The position numbers were made by a program, and so were the translations under genes. Below the pieces are notes generated by a model. That model searched no databases, had not been told where the DNA came from, and was given only the letters and a program-made list of their open reading frames with translations. Positions 8,527 to 17,119 of a DNA stretch of 64,000 bases are shown one piece after another (the stretch's first letter is position 1; each line of letters opens with the position of its first letter). Source of the stretch: Chitinophagaceae bacterium (GTDB lineage: Bacteria; Bacteroidota; Bacteroidia; Chitinophagales; UBA10324); contig JADJAG010000004.1 of assembly GCA_016704325.1 (NCBI GenBank), forward strand, positions 682,001 through 746,000. The letters are read 5' to 3'.

Positions 8527-10443
8527 TTACTTTTTGATGATCATCTTTTTGTAAAAAACGCTGCTGCCTGCAGTAATTCTCAACAAGTACATGCCATCGG
8601 CGATCGGTTGTGTATTGAGAATTAATGGATCAGATTGAAAAGAGGAATAGTTGACTTTTTTCAGAAGCATTCCCGATAGTGTGAAGATACTGATTTCCCG
8701 TAAAGCCTCAACGGGTTCCAATCCTGAAAGCTGAATGATTCCCGTGCTTGGTACCGGATACAACAATAAGTTATTATCCAGTGTATTTGTTGCAATATCG
8801 GTACAAACAACCACATCCACCGTAACAGCAGTTGATTCGACACAACCGTATTCGTTTTCATAAGTATAAGTAATCAAATGCGAACCAATGCCGGCTACCA
8901 CCGGATCAAAAGTGCTGCCATTTATACCATTTCCGGAAAATACACCACCTGTTGGAGTTCCAATAAGTATATCTGCCGACTGGTTACTGCAATAGATAGA
9001 GTCGTTACCGGAGATTTCAGGAATGGTAGGCACACCTATAGATACTGGTTTTGATATATGCTGACAGCCGGAAGAGTTGGTTACATGCAGTGTGTACATA
9101 CCGGCTTCATTTGCTGTGTAATTATTTGCAGTAGCGCCTGCAATATCGGTGCCATTCCAGTGCCATTGATAGGTTAATCCGGTTCCTGAGATCGCCTGTA
9201 GCAAGGAACCGGTACATCCTGTGCTGTCAGGATAAGGTAGCATACCGTTGACAAGAATATGAGCGGTCGGCAAGCAGGCAGTATCTGTAAGTTTGTATAT
9301 TTTACCATGTGTTACATCAGTAACATATAGTTCTCCAAGATAGTCTTCACCGATAGAAGAGAAGGAAAACTCATCCTGTACTATTACTTCATCACCAACT
9401 AAACCGGAAGTAAAGGTGCCATCCGTATTTTGTGTAGTTGCCCTGAATTTACCGCTGCAATAGTCAACAAACAGGTACTTGCCAAACAGGTTTTCATATT
9501 GCGCTCCCCGATACACATAGCCACCTGTTACAGAGCAATCTCCGTTTGAACCACTGGAATGCTGGTACTCATAAACAGGATAAGTTAGTATTGTATTCGG
9601 AGGGCAATTTGCAGGTTCATAATTGTGTGTTCCTTCATAGCAATCCCATCCGTAATTCTGACCGCCACCACCTGACAACGGCATAAAATCAATCTCTTCC
9701 CAGGTGTTTTGACCGACATCAGCAATCCAAAGATCGCCGGTAATCCGGTCGAAACTATAACGCCAGGGATTGCGCAATCCGAAAGCCCATATTTCCGGAT
9801 AATAGTTATCAGGATCATCGGCATATGGATTATCTTCAGGTACTGCATAAGGAGAACCATTGTCAACATCGATTCTTAACATTTTGCCGAGATACTTTAG
9901 TGTATTCTGGGAGTTTTCATTTGGATCGCCTGCACTTCCACCATCTCCTGTGCCGATATAAAGGTATCCGTCCGGTCCAAATTGCAGGCAGCCTCCATTG
10001 TGGTTATTAAAGGACGGGTGTGGTATCTCCATTAAAATTAATTCACTATTAGGGTCTGCAAGGTCTTCATTTAAGCTGTCAGCAGAAAACCTTGAAATCC
10101 GAAGGTGTCCGTCGGTTAACCTGGTATAATACACGAAAAAATAACCGTTGTCGAAATAGGAAGGGTGAAATGCCAGTCCCAACAGGCCGCGCTCACTTGA
10201 CTGACTGATTTTTGTATGAATATCAAGAAAAGGTGTGGTGAGCTTTATCCCTGAAGAATCAGCAATGTAGATGTATCCGTTTTGCTGTACTATAAACAAC
10301 CGGTTATCGCCGCAATTCCTGATGTCAATCGGACTCGAATAACCAGAAGAGAACTCTTGGAGTGCAATCACAGGATTCTGAGCAAATGTTATGGAAATAG
10401 CTAAAATATTCAGGAAGAAAATGAGTAAGCTGTTACGTTGCAT
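8527..10443 (-). CDS. PQQ-dependent sugar dehydrogenase-like protein with T9SS sorting domain
   Basis: I place the start at 10443, where MQRNSLLIFFLNILAISITF begins a proper signal peptide; the reading frame stays open upstream only by running into a dispersed repeat. The N-terminal domain of about 400 residues is a glucose/sorbosone dehydrogenase-type beta-propeller: RGLLGLAFHPSY, GCLQFGPDGYLYIGTGDGG, EIWAFGLRNPWRYSFD and GDLWIADVGQNTWEEID. It is followed by Ig/PKD-like segments (about 440-590) and a T9SS sorting domain (LLYPVPSTGIIQLSGL to FYKKMIIKK). Family members oxidise sugars with PQQ; the substrate and PQQ use here are inferred. It reads in the same direction as the subtilase and precedes it by 78 nt. 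Confidence 0.88.
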   Translation of the reverse strand: MQRNSLLIFFLNILAISITFAQNPVIALQEFSSGYSSPIDIRNCGDNRLFIVQQNGYIYIADSSGIKLTTPFLDIHTKISQSSERGLLGLAFHPSYFDNGYFFVYYTRLTDGHLRISRFSADSLNEDLADPNSELILMEIPHPSFNNHNGGCLQFGPDGYLYIGTGDGGSAGDPNENSQNTLKYLGKMLRIDVDNGSPYAVPEDNPYADDPDNYYPEIWAFGLRNPWRYSFDRITGDLWIADVGQNTWEEIDFMPLSGGGGQNYGWDCYEGTHNYEPANCPPNTILTYPVYEYQHSSGSNGDCSVTGGYVYRGAQYENLFGKYLFVDYCSGKFRATTQNTDGTFTSGLVGDEVIVQDEFSFSSIGEDYLGELYVTDVTHGKIYKLTDTACLPTAHILVNGMLPYPDSTGCTGSLLQAISGTGLTYQWHWNGTDIAGATANNYTANEAGMYTLHVTNSSGCQHISKPVSIGVPTIPEISGNDSIYCSNQSADILIGTPTGGVFSGNGINGSTFDPVVAGIGSHLITYTYENEYGCVESTAVTVDVVVCTDIATNTLDNNLLLYPVPSTGIIQLSGLEPVEALREISIFTLSGMLLKKVNYSSFQSDPLILNTQPIADGMYLLRITAGSSVFYKKMIIKK

Positions 10444-10509
10444 CAGATTGCTTTTTGGGAATAGCGAAATTAGGCTAAAATTCACTTTGGGACGGTTCGT
10501 TGTTTTCGA

Positions 10510-10608
10510 GGGTGTACGACAAATTGGAAATTGAATATTCAATTTACACTCTATGGCTTGCGTAACGCCAGCCAATGCCATTTAAGCACAAGGATTTGTC
10601 GAGCACCC
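10510..10608. mobile_element. Small terminal-inverted-repeat element, copy D, with 8-bp target duplication
   Basis: The left end reads GGGTGTACGACAAAT and the right end is the inverted, nearly matching ATTTGTCGAGCACCC. Immediately outside, GTTTTCGA occurs as a perfect 8-bp direct repeat (10502-10509 and 10609-10616), as expected for a target-site duplication. The interior has an AAATTGAATATTCAATTT palindrome and no gene. It fills most of the spacer 10444-10746 between the two minus-strand genes. Related copies are at 31372, 35714 and 49013. Confidence 0.75.
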
Positions 10609-10746
10609 GTTTTCGAAGGGGTTTTCAATAAATCTGAACCTATCGGAATTAAATGCTCTTTTGAAGAATGGACTGGCTCTAAAGTGATATTGAAATGAAA
10701 ACCGGCTGTTCTAAAAGTCAATGATTGTAAAAGGAATCACAAAACA

Positions 10747-13488
10747 TCATAAGCCATAGCTCAGATTCTGAGACAACCACTTTTCTGCTTCTTCTGTTGA
10801 AATGCCTTTTCTTTTAGCATAGTCCTCTACCTGGTCACGGGCAATTTTTCCAACACCAAAATATTTTGATTGTGGATGTGAAAAGTAAAAACCACTGACT
10901 GATGAAGCCGGATACATGGCGAAACTTTCTGTAAGCCGGATGCCGGTATTTTTTTCCACCTGTAATAAATCGAAGAGCTTTCTTTTTTCTGTATGATCCG
11001 GACAGGCAGGATATCCCGGCGCCGGCCTGATGCCCGGATAATCCTCGTTGATCAATTGCTGCGTGGTAAGCATTTCATTTTTTGAGTAGCCCCAATATTC
11101 TTTGCGCACTTCTTCATGCAATGTTTCTGCAAAAGCTTCTGCAAGCCGGTCGGCAAGTGCTTTTATCATGATGGCATTGTAATCATCATGTTCTTTTTCA
11201 AATTTGGAAATCAGCGATTCGATTCCTATACCGGCAGTAACTGCAAAAAAGCCAATATGATCTTTTGGCTGCTCATTGGAAGTAACCGCTAACACTTTAG
11301 GTCTTACAAAATCAGCCAGAGAATAGTAAGTCTGTGAAAGTGCCTTTTCATGCTGTTGCCGCAAAAAATGAAACACTATTGATTTGCTTTTGCTATTTGA
11401 TTTAACTGTTGTTTCGCCTGTTAAATTCTTAGATTGTTCTGCTATGCTAATTTCAATATCATCATCATTTATTGCAACAGCAGGATAAAAACCAATGACT
11501 CCTTCGGCCTTTAAGAGTTTTTTACTGACTACTTCATCCAGCAACTGATTGGCATCGTTAAACAACTTAGTAGCTTCTGTACCCACTTTTTCATCCTTCA
11601 GTATTTCAGGATACTTCCCAAACAGCTCCCAGGTCTGGAAGAATGGCGTCCAGTCAATCTGTTTCTTTATTTTTTCCAGCGGATAATCATGCAGGACTTT
11701 TATTCCTGTAAATGCAGGTTGCGGCACCTGGTAATTGTCCCAGTCAATCCTGGTTTTGTTTTTGCGGGCAAATGAAATCGGCACATATTTCTTATCCTGT
11801 TGTCGCCCGGCATGTTGCTCTCTTAACTTTAAATATTCGAGTTTTATTTTTTCGGAGAAATCCTGCAATGAATCTTTACCCAATAAGCTTCCTGCAACAG
11901 TAACACTTCTTGAGGCATCCAGCACATGCACCGTATCACCTGTATAGTGGGGTGCAATCTTCACGGCTGCATGTACCCTGGACGTAGTTGCACCACCAAT
12001 CAACAAGGGTGTTTTAAATCCAAGCCGTTCCATCTCCTTCGCAACATGCACCATTTCATCGAGTGATGGAGTGATTAATCCGCTGAGGCCGATGATATCT
12101 ACGTTTTCTTTACGGGCTGTTTCCAGGATCTTGTCGGCTGAAACCATCACACCGAGATCAATAATCTGGTAGTTGTTGCAGGCCAGAACGACGCCGACAA
12201 TATTTTTGCCGATGTCATGCACATCTCCCTTTACGGTTGCCAGTAATACTTTGCCTGCATTCGATGCACTGCCTTTTGTTTTAGCAGCTTCAATAAAAGG
12301 GGTCAGTATAGCAACAGACTTTTTCATCACCCGTGCACTTTTCACTACCTGTGGTAAAAACATTTTACCGGAACCGAAAAGATCGCCAACAACATTCATC
12401 CCTGCCATCAAGGGTCCTTCGATTACCTCGATGGGTTGCGCGTATTGCAGGCGAGCTTCTTCTGTATCCTGTTCAATGAATTCAACAATGCCTTTGATCA
12501 AAGCATGTTTCAATCGTTCTTCAACCGGTAGCTTTCGCCAGGCATCTTCATCTATAGGTTTCTTTCCTTTTGATTTTACCGTATCTGCAAATGTGACCAA
12601 CCGCTCTGTCGCATCAGGCCGCCTGTTAAAAATCACATCTTCTACCAATTCAAGCAACTCTTTTGGAATATCATCATAAACACTGATCATCCCTGCATTT
12701 ACAATGCCCATATCCATACCGGCTTTAATGGCCTGGTAAAGGAAGGCAGTATGCATGGCTTCACGCACGGTGTTGTTTCCGCGGAAAGAAAAAGACAGGT
12801 TGCTGACTCCACCGCTCACACTTGCATAGGGCAGGTTTTGCTTGATCCATTTAGTGGCACGGATATAGTCTGTTGCATAGTTATTGTGTTCTTCAATGCC
12901 GGTGGCAATGGCCAGAATGTTTGGATCAATAATGATGTCCTGTGGCGGAAAGTGAATCTTCTTTGTCAGCAGATCATAGGAACGTTTGGCAATTTCTATT
13001 TTTCGTTCGAAGGAATCTGCCTGTCCCTTCTCATCGAAGCACATTACAACTACTGCTGCACCGTAGCGTTTTACGCGTTTAGCCTGCTCCAGGAATTTCT
13101 CTTCCCCTTCTTTTAAGGAGATGGAATTCACAATGCCTTTTCCCTGGATGCATTTCAATCCGGCTTCTATGATTTCCCATTTTGAAGAGTCTATCATCAC
13201 CGGCACTTTGGAAATGTCGGGTTCGGCGGCAATGAGGTTGAGAAATCTGACCATTGCTTCTTTACCATCGAGCATACCTTCATCCATATTCACATCAATA
13301 ATCTGTGCGCCATTTTCCACCTGCTGACGCGCGACAGCCACTGCAGCTTCATAGTTGCCTGATAGAATTAATCGCGAAAACTCCTTGGAGCCGGTGATGT
13401 TGGTTCGTTCACCGATGTTGACAAAATTGGTATCCGGGGTAAGGGTAAGTGGTTCGAGCCCGCTGAGCCTGAGTAAGGGTTTGAGCAT
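10747..13488 (-). CDS. metH: Methionine synthase, pterin/cobalamin/reactivation part
   Basis: The 913-residue protein corresponds to the part of cobalamin-dependent methionine synthase after the homocysteine domain. The pterin-binding domain (about 1-280) starts FVNIGERTNITGSKEFSRLI. The cobalamin cap and B12-binding domains follow, with the GDVHDIGKNIVGVVL motif whose His ligates cobalt. The C-terminal reactivation domain (about 600-913) has RPAPGYPACPDHTEK, typical of SAM binding. It transfers the methyl group of methyltetrahydrofolate via B12. The missing homocysteine-binding module is the next gene upstream (58 nt away), so the two proteins together make one enzyme. Expression is presumably controlled by the SAM-I riboswitch ahead of that gene. 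Confidence 0.96.
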   Translation of the reverse strand: MLKPLLRLSGLEPLTLTPDTNFVNIGERTNITGSKEFSRLILSGNYEAAVAVARQQVENGAQIIDVNMDEGMLDGKEAMVRFLNLIAAEPDISKVPVMIDSSKWEIIEAGLKCIQGKGIVNSISLKEGEEKFLEQAKRVKRYGAAVVVMCFDEKGQADSFERKIEIAKRSYDLLTKKIHFPPQDIIIDPNILAIATGIEEHNNYATDYIRATKWIKQNLPYASVSGGVSNLSFSFRGNNTVREAMHTAFLYQAIKAGMDMGIVNAGMISVYDDIPKELLELVEDVIFNRRPDATERLVTFADTVKSKGKKPIDEDAWRKLPVEERLKHALIKGIVEFIEQDTEEARLQYAQPIEVIEGPLMAGMNVVGDLFGSGKMFLPQVVKSARVMKKSVAILTPFIEAAKTKGSASNAGKVLLATVKGDVHDIGKNIVGVVLACNNYQIIDLGVMVSADKILETARKENVDIIGLSGLITPSLDEMVHVAKEMERLGFKTPLLIGGATTSRVHAAVKIAPHYTGDTVHVLDASRSVTVAGSLLGKDSLQDFSEKIKLEYLKLREQHAGRQQDKKYVPISFARKNKTRIDWDNYQVPQPAFTGIKVLHDYPLEKIKKQIDWTPFFQTWELFGKYPEILKDEKVGTEATKLFNDANQLLDEVVSKKLLKAEGVIGFYPAVAINDDDIEISIAEQSKNLTGETTVKSNSKSKSIVFHFLRQQHEKALSQTYYSLADFVRPKVLAVTSNEQPKDHIGFFAVTAGIGIESLISKFEKEHDDYNAIMIKALADRLAEAFAETLHEEVRKEYWGYSKNEMLTTQQLINEDYPGIRPAPGYPACPDHTEKRKLFDLLQVEKNTGIRLTESFAMYPASSVSGFYFSHPQSKYFGVGKIARDQVEDYAKRKGISTEEAEKWLSQNLSYGL

Positions 13489-13546
13489 TTTTTATTTTGA
13501 CTGGATGATATTGTTTTAGTTATTAAATATGCCGTAGCCTCAATAG

Positions 13547-14551
13547 TTATACATAAGAGAACTGCGGTACTTTCCTTGGAGTAATATGCTCCACCATTTT
13601 GGCAATTTGAAGAATATGTTCAGGGGTGGTGCCACAACATCCGCCGACTATATTCAGAAATCCGCTTTCTCCAAATTCACGCAGAACTTCTGCCATATGT
13701 TCCGGAGATTCTTCGTACTCACCAAATTGGTTTGGCAAACCGGCATTCGGATAACAACTGATAAAGCAGGTTGCTACCTGTGACAGTTCTTCAATATAGG
13801 GACGCATCAGTTCGGCGCCAAGCGCACAGTTTAAACCGACAGATAAAGGTTCAGCATGTGCCACTGAGTTCCAGAACGCTTCCGGTGTTTGTCCTGATAA
13901 TGTTCTGCCGCTTTGATCAGTGATGGTTCCTGAAATCATGACAGGCAGTTCGCGATTTATTTTATCGAAGTATTCCTGAATGGCAAAGAGGGCGGCTTTG
14001 GCATTCAGTGTGTCAAAGATGGTTTCTACCAGAATAAGATCGGCTCCGCCATCAATCAAACCACTAACCTGTTCTGTATACGCTTCCGTCAGTTGATCGA
14101 ACGTAACACTTCTGTAGCCAGGATCATTCACATCAGGTGATAAGGAAGCGGTTCTGTTGGTAGGGCCGATTGCACCGGCAACAAACCGTGGTTTTTCCGG
14201 AGTGAGTGCGCTGAATTTTTGTGCTGCTGCCTTCGCAATTTTTGCAGATTCAAAATTAAGTTCATAAGCCAGTGATTCCATCTTGTAATCTGCCAGCGAA
14301 ATACGTTGTGCATTGAATGTATTGGTTTCAATGATATCCGCACCGGCTTCCAGGTATGCTTCGTGAATATCCTGTATGATGTTGGGTTGTGTTAAACTCA
14401 GCAAGTCATTGTTGCCTTTCAGATCCTGATTTGAATCTTTGAATCGCTCGCCACGGTAACCGGCCTCATCGAGTTGGTATCGTTGTATCATAGTGCCCAT
14501 GGCACCATCGAGTATCATGATTCGCTGCTTAAGTATGGATTGTATGTTCAT
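13547..14551 (-). CDS. metH: Methionine synthase, homocysteine-binding part
   Basis: I choose the start at 14551 (MNIQSILKQRIMILDGAMGT); the longer frame from 14617 adds a non-homologous extension that runs into the leader. The product of about 334 residues is the zinc-dependent homocysteine S-methyltransferase module. The zinc ligands are visible as GLNCALGAEL and GGCCGTTPEHI. It receives the methyl group from methylcobalamin bound to the protein encoded 58 nt downstream. E. coli MetH has both modules on one chain; a split at this point is seen in many Bacteroidota. A nested hairpin between the riboswitch and the start codon (14580-14629) may be part of the regulatory platform. Confidence 0.95.
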   Translation of the reverse strand: MNIQSILKQRIMILDGAMGTMIQRYQLDEAGYRGERFKDSNQDLKGNNDLLSLTQPNIIQDIHEAYLEAGADIIETNTFNAQRISLADYKMESLAYELNFESAKIAKAAAQKFSALTPEKPRFVAGAIGPTNRTASLSPDVNDPGYRSVTFDQLTEAYTEQVSGLIDGGADLILVETIFDTLNAKAALFAIQEYFDKINRELPVMISGTITDQSGRTLSGQTPEAFWNSVAHAEPLSVGLNCALGAELMRPYIEELSQVATCFISCYPNAGLPNQFGEYEESPEHMAEVLREFGESGFLNIVGGCCGTTPEHILQIAKMVEHITPRKVPQFSYV

Positions 14552-14667
14552 GTAAGTAGTTTGGTAAATGATGACCAATGAGCAGGCAACGTGATCGTGT
14601 TGCAAGCTTGAAGGCATATTGATCTGCTCTTGTACTTACCAGGAAAATCTTCGGAAAAACCGCTGAT

Positions 14668-14768
14668 CTTATCTTCATCCCGACAGAAGCCGGGATTAGG
14701 AATTAGCACCCACCGGGATGGGTTGCCAAGACATCGCAGGGCCTATTCCCTCCGTCTTTCTTGATAAG
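14668..14768 (-). promoter_or_regulatory. SAM-I riboswitch (S-box) upstream of split metH
   Basis: Read on the minus strand, the element starts CTTATCAAGAAAGACGGAGG, continues with GGAATAGGCCCTGCGATGTC, then TTGGCAACC and GGTGCTAATTCC, and closes with GATAAG. These are the S-box landmarks: P1 strands CTTATC/GATAAG (14763-14768 and 14668-14673), the GGAGGGA...GGCCC region, the GGCAACC segment and the GTGCTAATTC segment. It should bind S-adenosylmethionine and lower expression of the two metH genes when SAM is plentiful. No clear poly-U terminator follows. A nested stem GAGCAG/CTGCTC with inner GCAAC/GTTGC (14580-14629) just before the start codon suggests control of translation, which is an inference. 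Confidence 0.9.
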
Positions 14769-14875
14769 TGGCACAAATATACATGAAAATAGTGCATGAC
14801 AAATGCTGAGTTGAGGATTGTGAAGGGAGACATTGAACGGAAGCCGGGAGGCAAAGAGCCAGGAATCACGAACTA

Positions 14876-14945
14876 AAGACCAAAGACTTAAGACTTATGA
14901 CTTATGACTGCTTGTCTTAAGTCTTAAGTCATACGTCCTTCGTCT
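14876..14945. repeat. Inverted repeat of AAGACTTAAGACTTATGAC type overlapping the end of purN
   Basis: The arms read AAGACTTAAGACTTATGACT and GTCTTAAGTCTTAAGTC and face each other across a short loop. The right arm supplies the stop codon and the last few codons of purN. Similar AAGTCTTAA-type sequence is found inside the element at 35714-36022 (around 35935-35960) and after the wbpP-like gene (42920-42945), so this is another dispersed low-complexity family. Confidence 0.7.
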
Positions 14946-15520
14946 TTTACAGAGTCAATCCCCAGCAACTGCGCAATCGTTTTAGGATACCACGCATGTT
15001 CCAGTTCATGTACTTTTTTAGCAAGGGATTCCGCTGTATCATCCGGTTCCACAGCTACAGCTTTCTGCACGATCACTTCACCATCATCATACTTTTCATT
15101 CAGATAATGGATGGTAATACCGGTTTCCTGATCCTTTGCATGAATCACTGATTCATGTACCTTCTTGCCATACATACCAGCTCCGCCATGGGAAGGTAAC
15201 AAAGCGGGATGGATGTTGATGATCTTACCAGGGAATGCCTGTAAAATGTTTTCAGGGATCAGCCATAAAAAACCCGCCAGCACTATAAGATCTGTTTCCG
15301 GGCGTTGCAGCAAGTTCAATACATTATCGGTTTCATATAAATCTTTCCTGGTGATAAGGTAATAGGGTACCTGGAATTCTTGTGCAACATCAATAACTCC
15401 GGCTTTTGGCTTGTTACAGATGATCGCTTCAATCTTCACATCCGGATAGTGCCTGAAATACTGCATGATAGCCCTGGCATTGGTGCCGGCGCCTGAAGCA
15501 AAAATGATGATATGTTTCAT
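14924..15520 (-). CDS. purN: Phosphoribosylglycinamide formyltransferase
   Basis: The 198-residue protein is a formyl-THF-dependent GAR transformylase of purine synthesis. It starts IIIFASGAGTNARAI, the phosphate-binding loop of PurN. The catalytic region is IINIHPALLPSHGGAGMYG (Asn and His), and the later Asp lies in HYLNEKYDDGEVIVQKAV. The length is close to the usual 190-215. The last residues (about KDEGRMT) are encoded by an intergenic inverted repeat, so the native C-terminus was probably replaced when the repeat arrived; the catalytic part is intact. The upstream lipoprotein gene ends only 5 nt before it, suggesting co-transcription without obvious functional connection. Confidence 0.95.
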   Translation of the reverse strand: MKHIIIFASGAGTNARAIMQYFRHYPDVKIEAIICNKPKAGVIDVAQEFQVPYYLITRKDLYETDNVLNLLQRPETDLIVLAGFLWLIPENILQAFPGKIINIHPALLPSHGGAGMYGKKVHESVIHAKDQETGITIHYLNEKYDDGEVIVQKAVAVEPDDTAESLAKKVHELEHAWYPKTIAQLLGIDSVKDEGRMT

Positions 15521-15525
15521 GCTAT

Positions 15526-17010
15526 TCAGAGTCCGAATTCATTAATGAATACTTCTTCAAAGAATCCTGTAATGTTAAGCAAACCATTCAGTTTATGAAT
15601 TTCGAGTGTGGAGATGATAAAATTGGTCTCGCCCAAATTATTCTTCTTCTTCGCCATTATGGTTGATATGCCATTCCATCCGGAAAGTGATAAAGTAGCA
15701 TTGTCTTTTGCAACCAAGCGTGCATCGTAAAGCGATGTCGCACCTGAGGCAATATTAAAAGGACGCACGATACCGAGGAAGGAGGTACTCCTGAGGTCAG
15801 GATATCCCGTTTGAAGAGACACAATAGAAGAAGTATCGGTCAGCAGGAGCGTAGTATCTTCAGGCACCACAAATGATTGTATGGGTGTGAAATCAAGGAA
15901 ATCGGATTGCTCATCAAACAAAGAGGAAACATAAACTGACATGAACAGCTTTCCATTTTGATTGAAAAAATCATTTAGGCTACGTTCTCCCAGTGATAGT
16001 GAATTAACCGCATCGTTGCTGAACCATACAATGGTTTCAAATAGGGCAAACAACCTGGATTGAGAAATATTGTCGGGCGAAAGCTGCGTATAGGCACCAT
16101 TTACCTGTTGAAAAACCGGAAGGGTATCAACCGATGTAATACCGGCAGCAGCAAGTTGCTGCGTATAGAAGTCAACGACATCAGCGCCACCGCTGGTGTA
16201 TCCATCAACCAACAGGAAAGTGCTTACCGGCTTTTTTACAAACAAAGTATAAGATGCAGCGTAGGGTGAAATGGCCAGTGCATTATCGACAGCCCGAATG
16301 TAGAGAACGTTGGAATCATTTAATGCAAGGCCGCTCATCAATTCAGTTTGCGCAACGGTATTATTGTTAAGGAATACCTTACAAAGCGGAAAGTCAGATT
16401 GTAAATCAGTTGCTTCAAAAATTGCACCGGTAGCAGTGATCTCTATTTTATATGGCAACTGCGTAGTATCATTCCAGCAACATTCAAAATGACTTAGATT
16501 TTCAATACCATCCGGATCGCTGCCCTGCCAGTAGAAGCGGATTACCGGGAAGGTGATTACCGGATTATTGGTTGCGGCAGTAAAGGCTACTGAGGGGCGT
16601 GAATTCTTTACCGGATAAGTAAGACTGGCCGGTGTAGGATCTTTCAACCCAAGGTTGTCGATGGCCCGAACACTGAAAATAAAATCAATGCTGTCTGCTC
16701 CGGGTGGCGTGGGTAAGAGGAAAATGGTGTCATTCGCAGTCGTAAAATGCCATTTGCCGGTAGAAGAAGTAACGCTGTCAAAAGTATATTCATAACCTGC
16801 AATCAGCCCGTCCGGATCGTCGGCCCACCAGCTAATCTCTACCTGCGAGGTTAAACGGTCATCACCGATACGAATAATAGTATCTACCACGGTAAATGTT
16901 TCAGGAGGAAGGTTTGAATTAAGGTCGCCTTCCAAAGAATTATTGCATGCAGAAAAGAGCAATGCAGATAGTATGATGAATCCGGCACTTAAGGTTTGTT
17001 TCTGGCGCAT
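15526..17010 (-). CDS. Hypothetical lipoprotein with beta-sandwich repeats
   Basis: I place the start at 17010 (MRQKQTLSAGFIILSALLFS), which gives a signal peptide with lipobox LFSAC. The frame remains open for six residues upstream. The mature protein of about 470 residues has two tandem Fn3- or Ig-like segments, marked by SWWADDPDGLIAGYEY and FYWQGSDPDGIENL. A C-terminal alpha/beta part (from about residue 270, FLLVDGYTSGGADVVDFYTQ) resembles nothing I can name with certainty. There is no T9SS tail, so it is probably an anchored surface or periplasmic protein. It lies 5 nt upstream of purN. The function is unknown; similar architectures are widespread in Bacteroidota. Confidence 0.8.
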   Translation of the reverse strand: MRQKQTLSAGFIILSALLFSACNNSLEGDLNSNLPPETFTVVDTIIRIGDDRLTSQVEISWWADDPDGLIAGYEYTFDSVTSSTGKWHFTTANDTIFLLPTPPGADSIDFIFSVRAIDNLGLKDPTPASLTYPVKNSRPSVAFTAATNNPVITFPVIRFYWQGSDPDGIENLSHFECCWNDTTQLPYKIEITATGAIFEATDLQSDFPLCKVFLNNNTVAQTELMSGLALNDSNVLYIRAVDNALAISPYAASYTLFVKKPVSTFLLVDGYTSGGADVVDFYTQQLAAAGITSVDTLPVFQQVNGAYTQLSPDNISQSRLFALFETIVWFSNDAVNSLSLGERSLNDFFNQNGKLFMSVYVSSLFDEQSDFLDFTPIQSFVVPEDTTLLLTDTSSIVSLQTGYPDLRSTSFLGIVRPFNIASGATSLYDARLVAKDNATLSLSGWNGISTIMAKKKNNLGETNFIISTLEIHKLNGLLNITGFFEEVFINEFGL

Positions 17011-17119
17011 GATGCAGTAAGCGATCAAAAATATTCATTTGCATTGAATGCAGGTAAACTCGTAAGCACAAACACGCAATTGTTTACCACGAAGAGTTAA
17101 ATGCTGTTTGCCGGATCCT

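Noticed and set aside
12173..12679. 168-codon plus-strand frame within metH
   Set aside because: It is antisense to a well conserved part of methionine synthase and has no recognisable domain.
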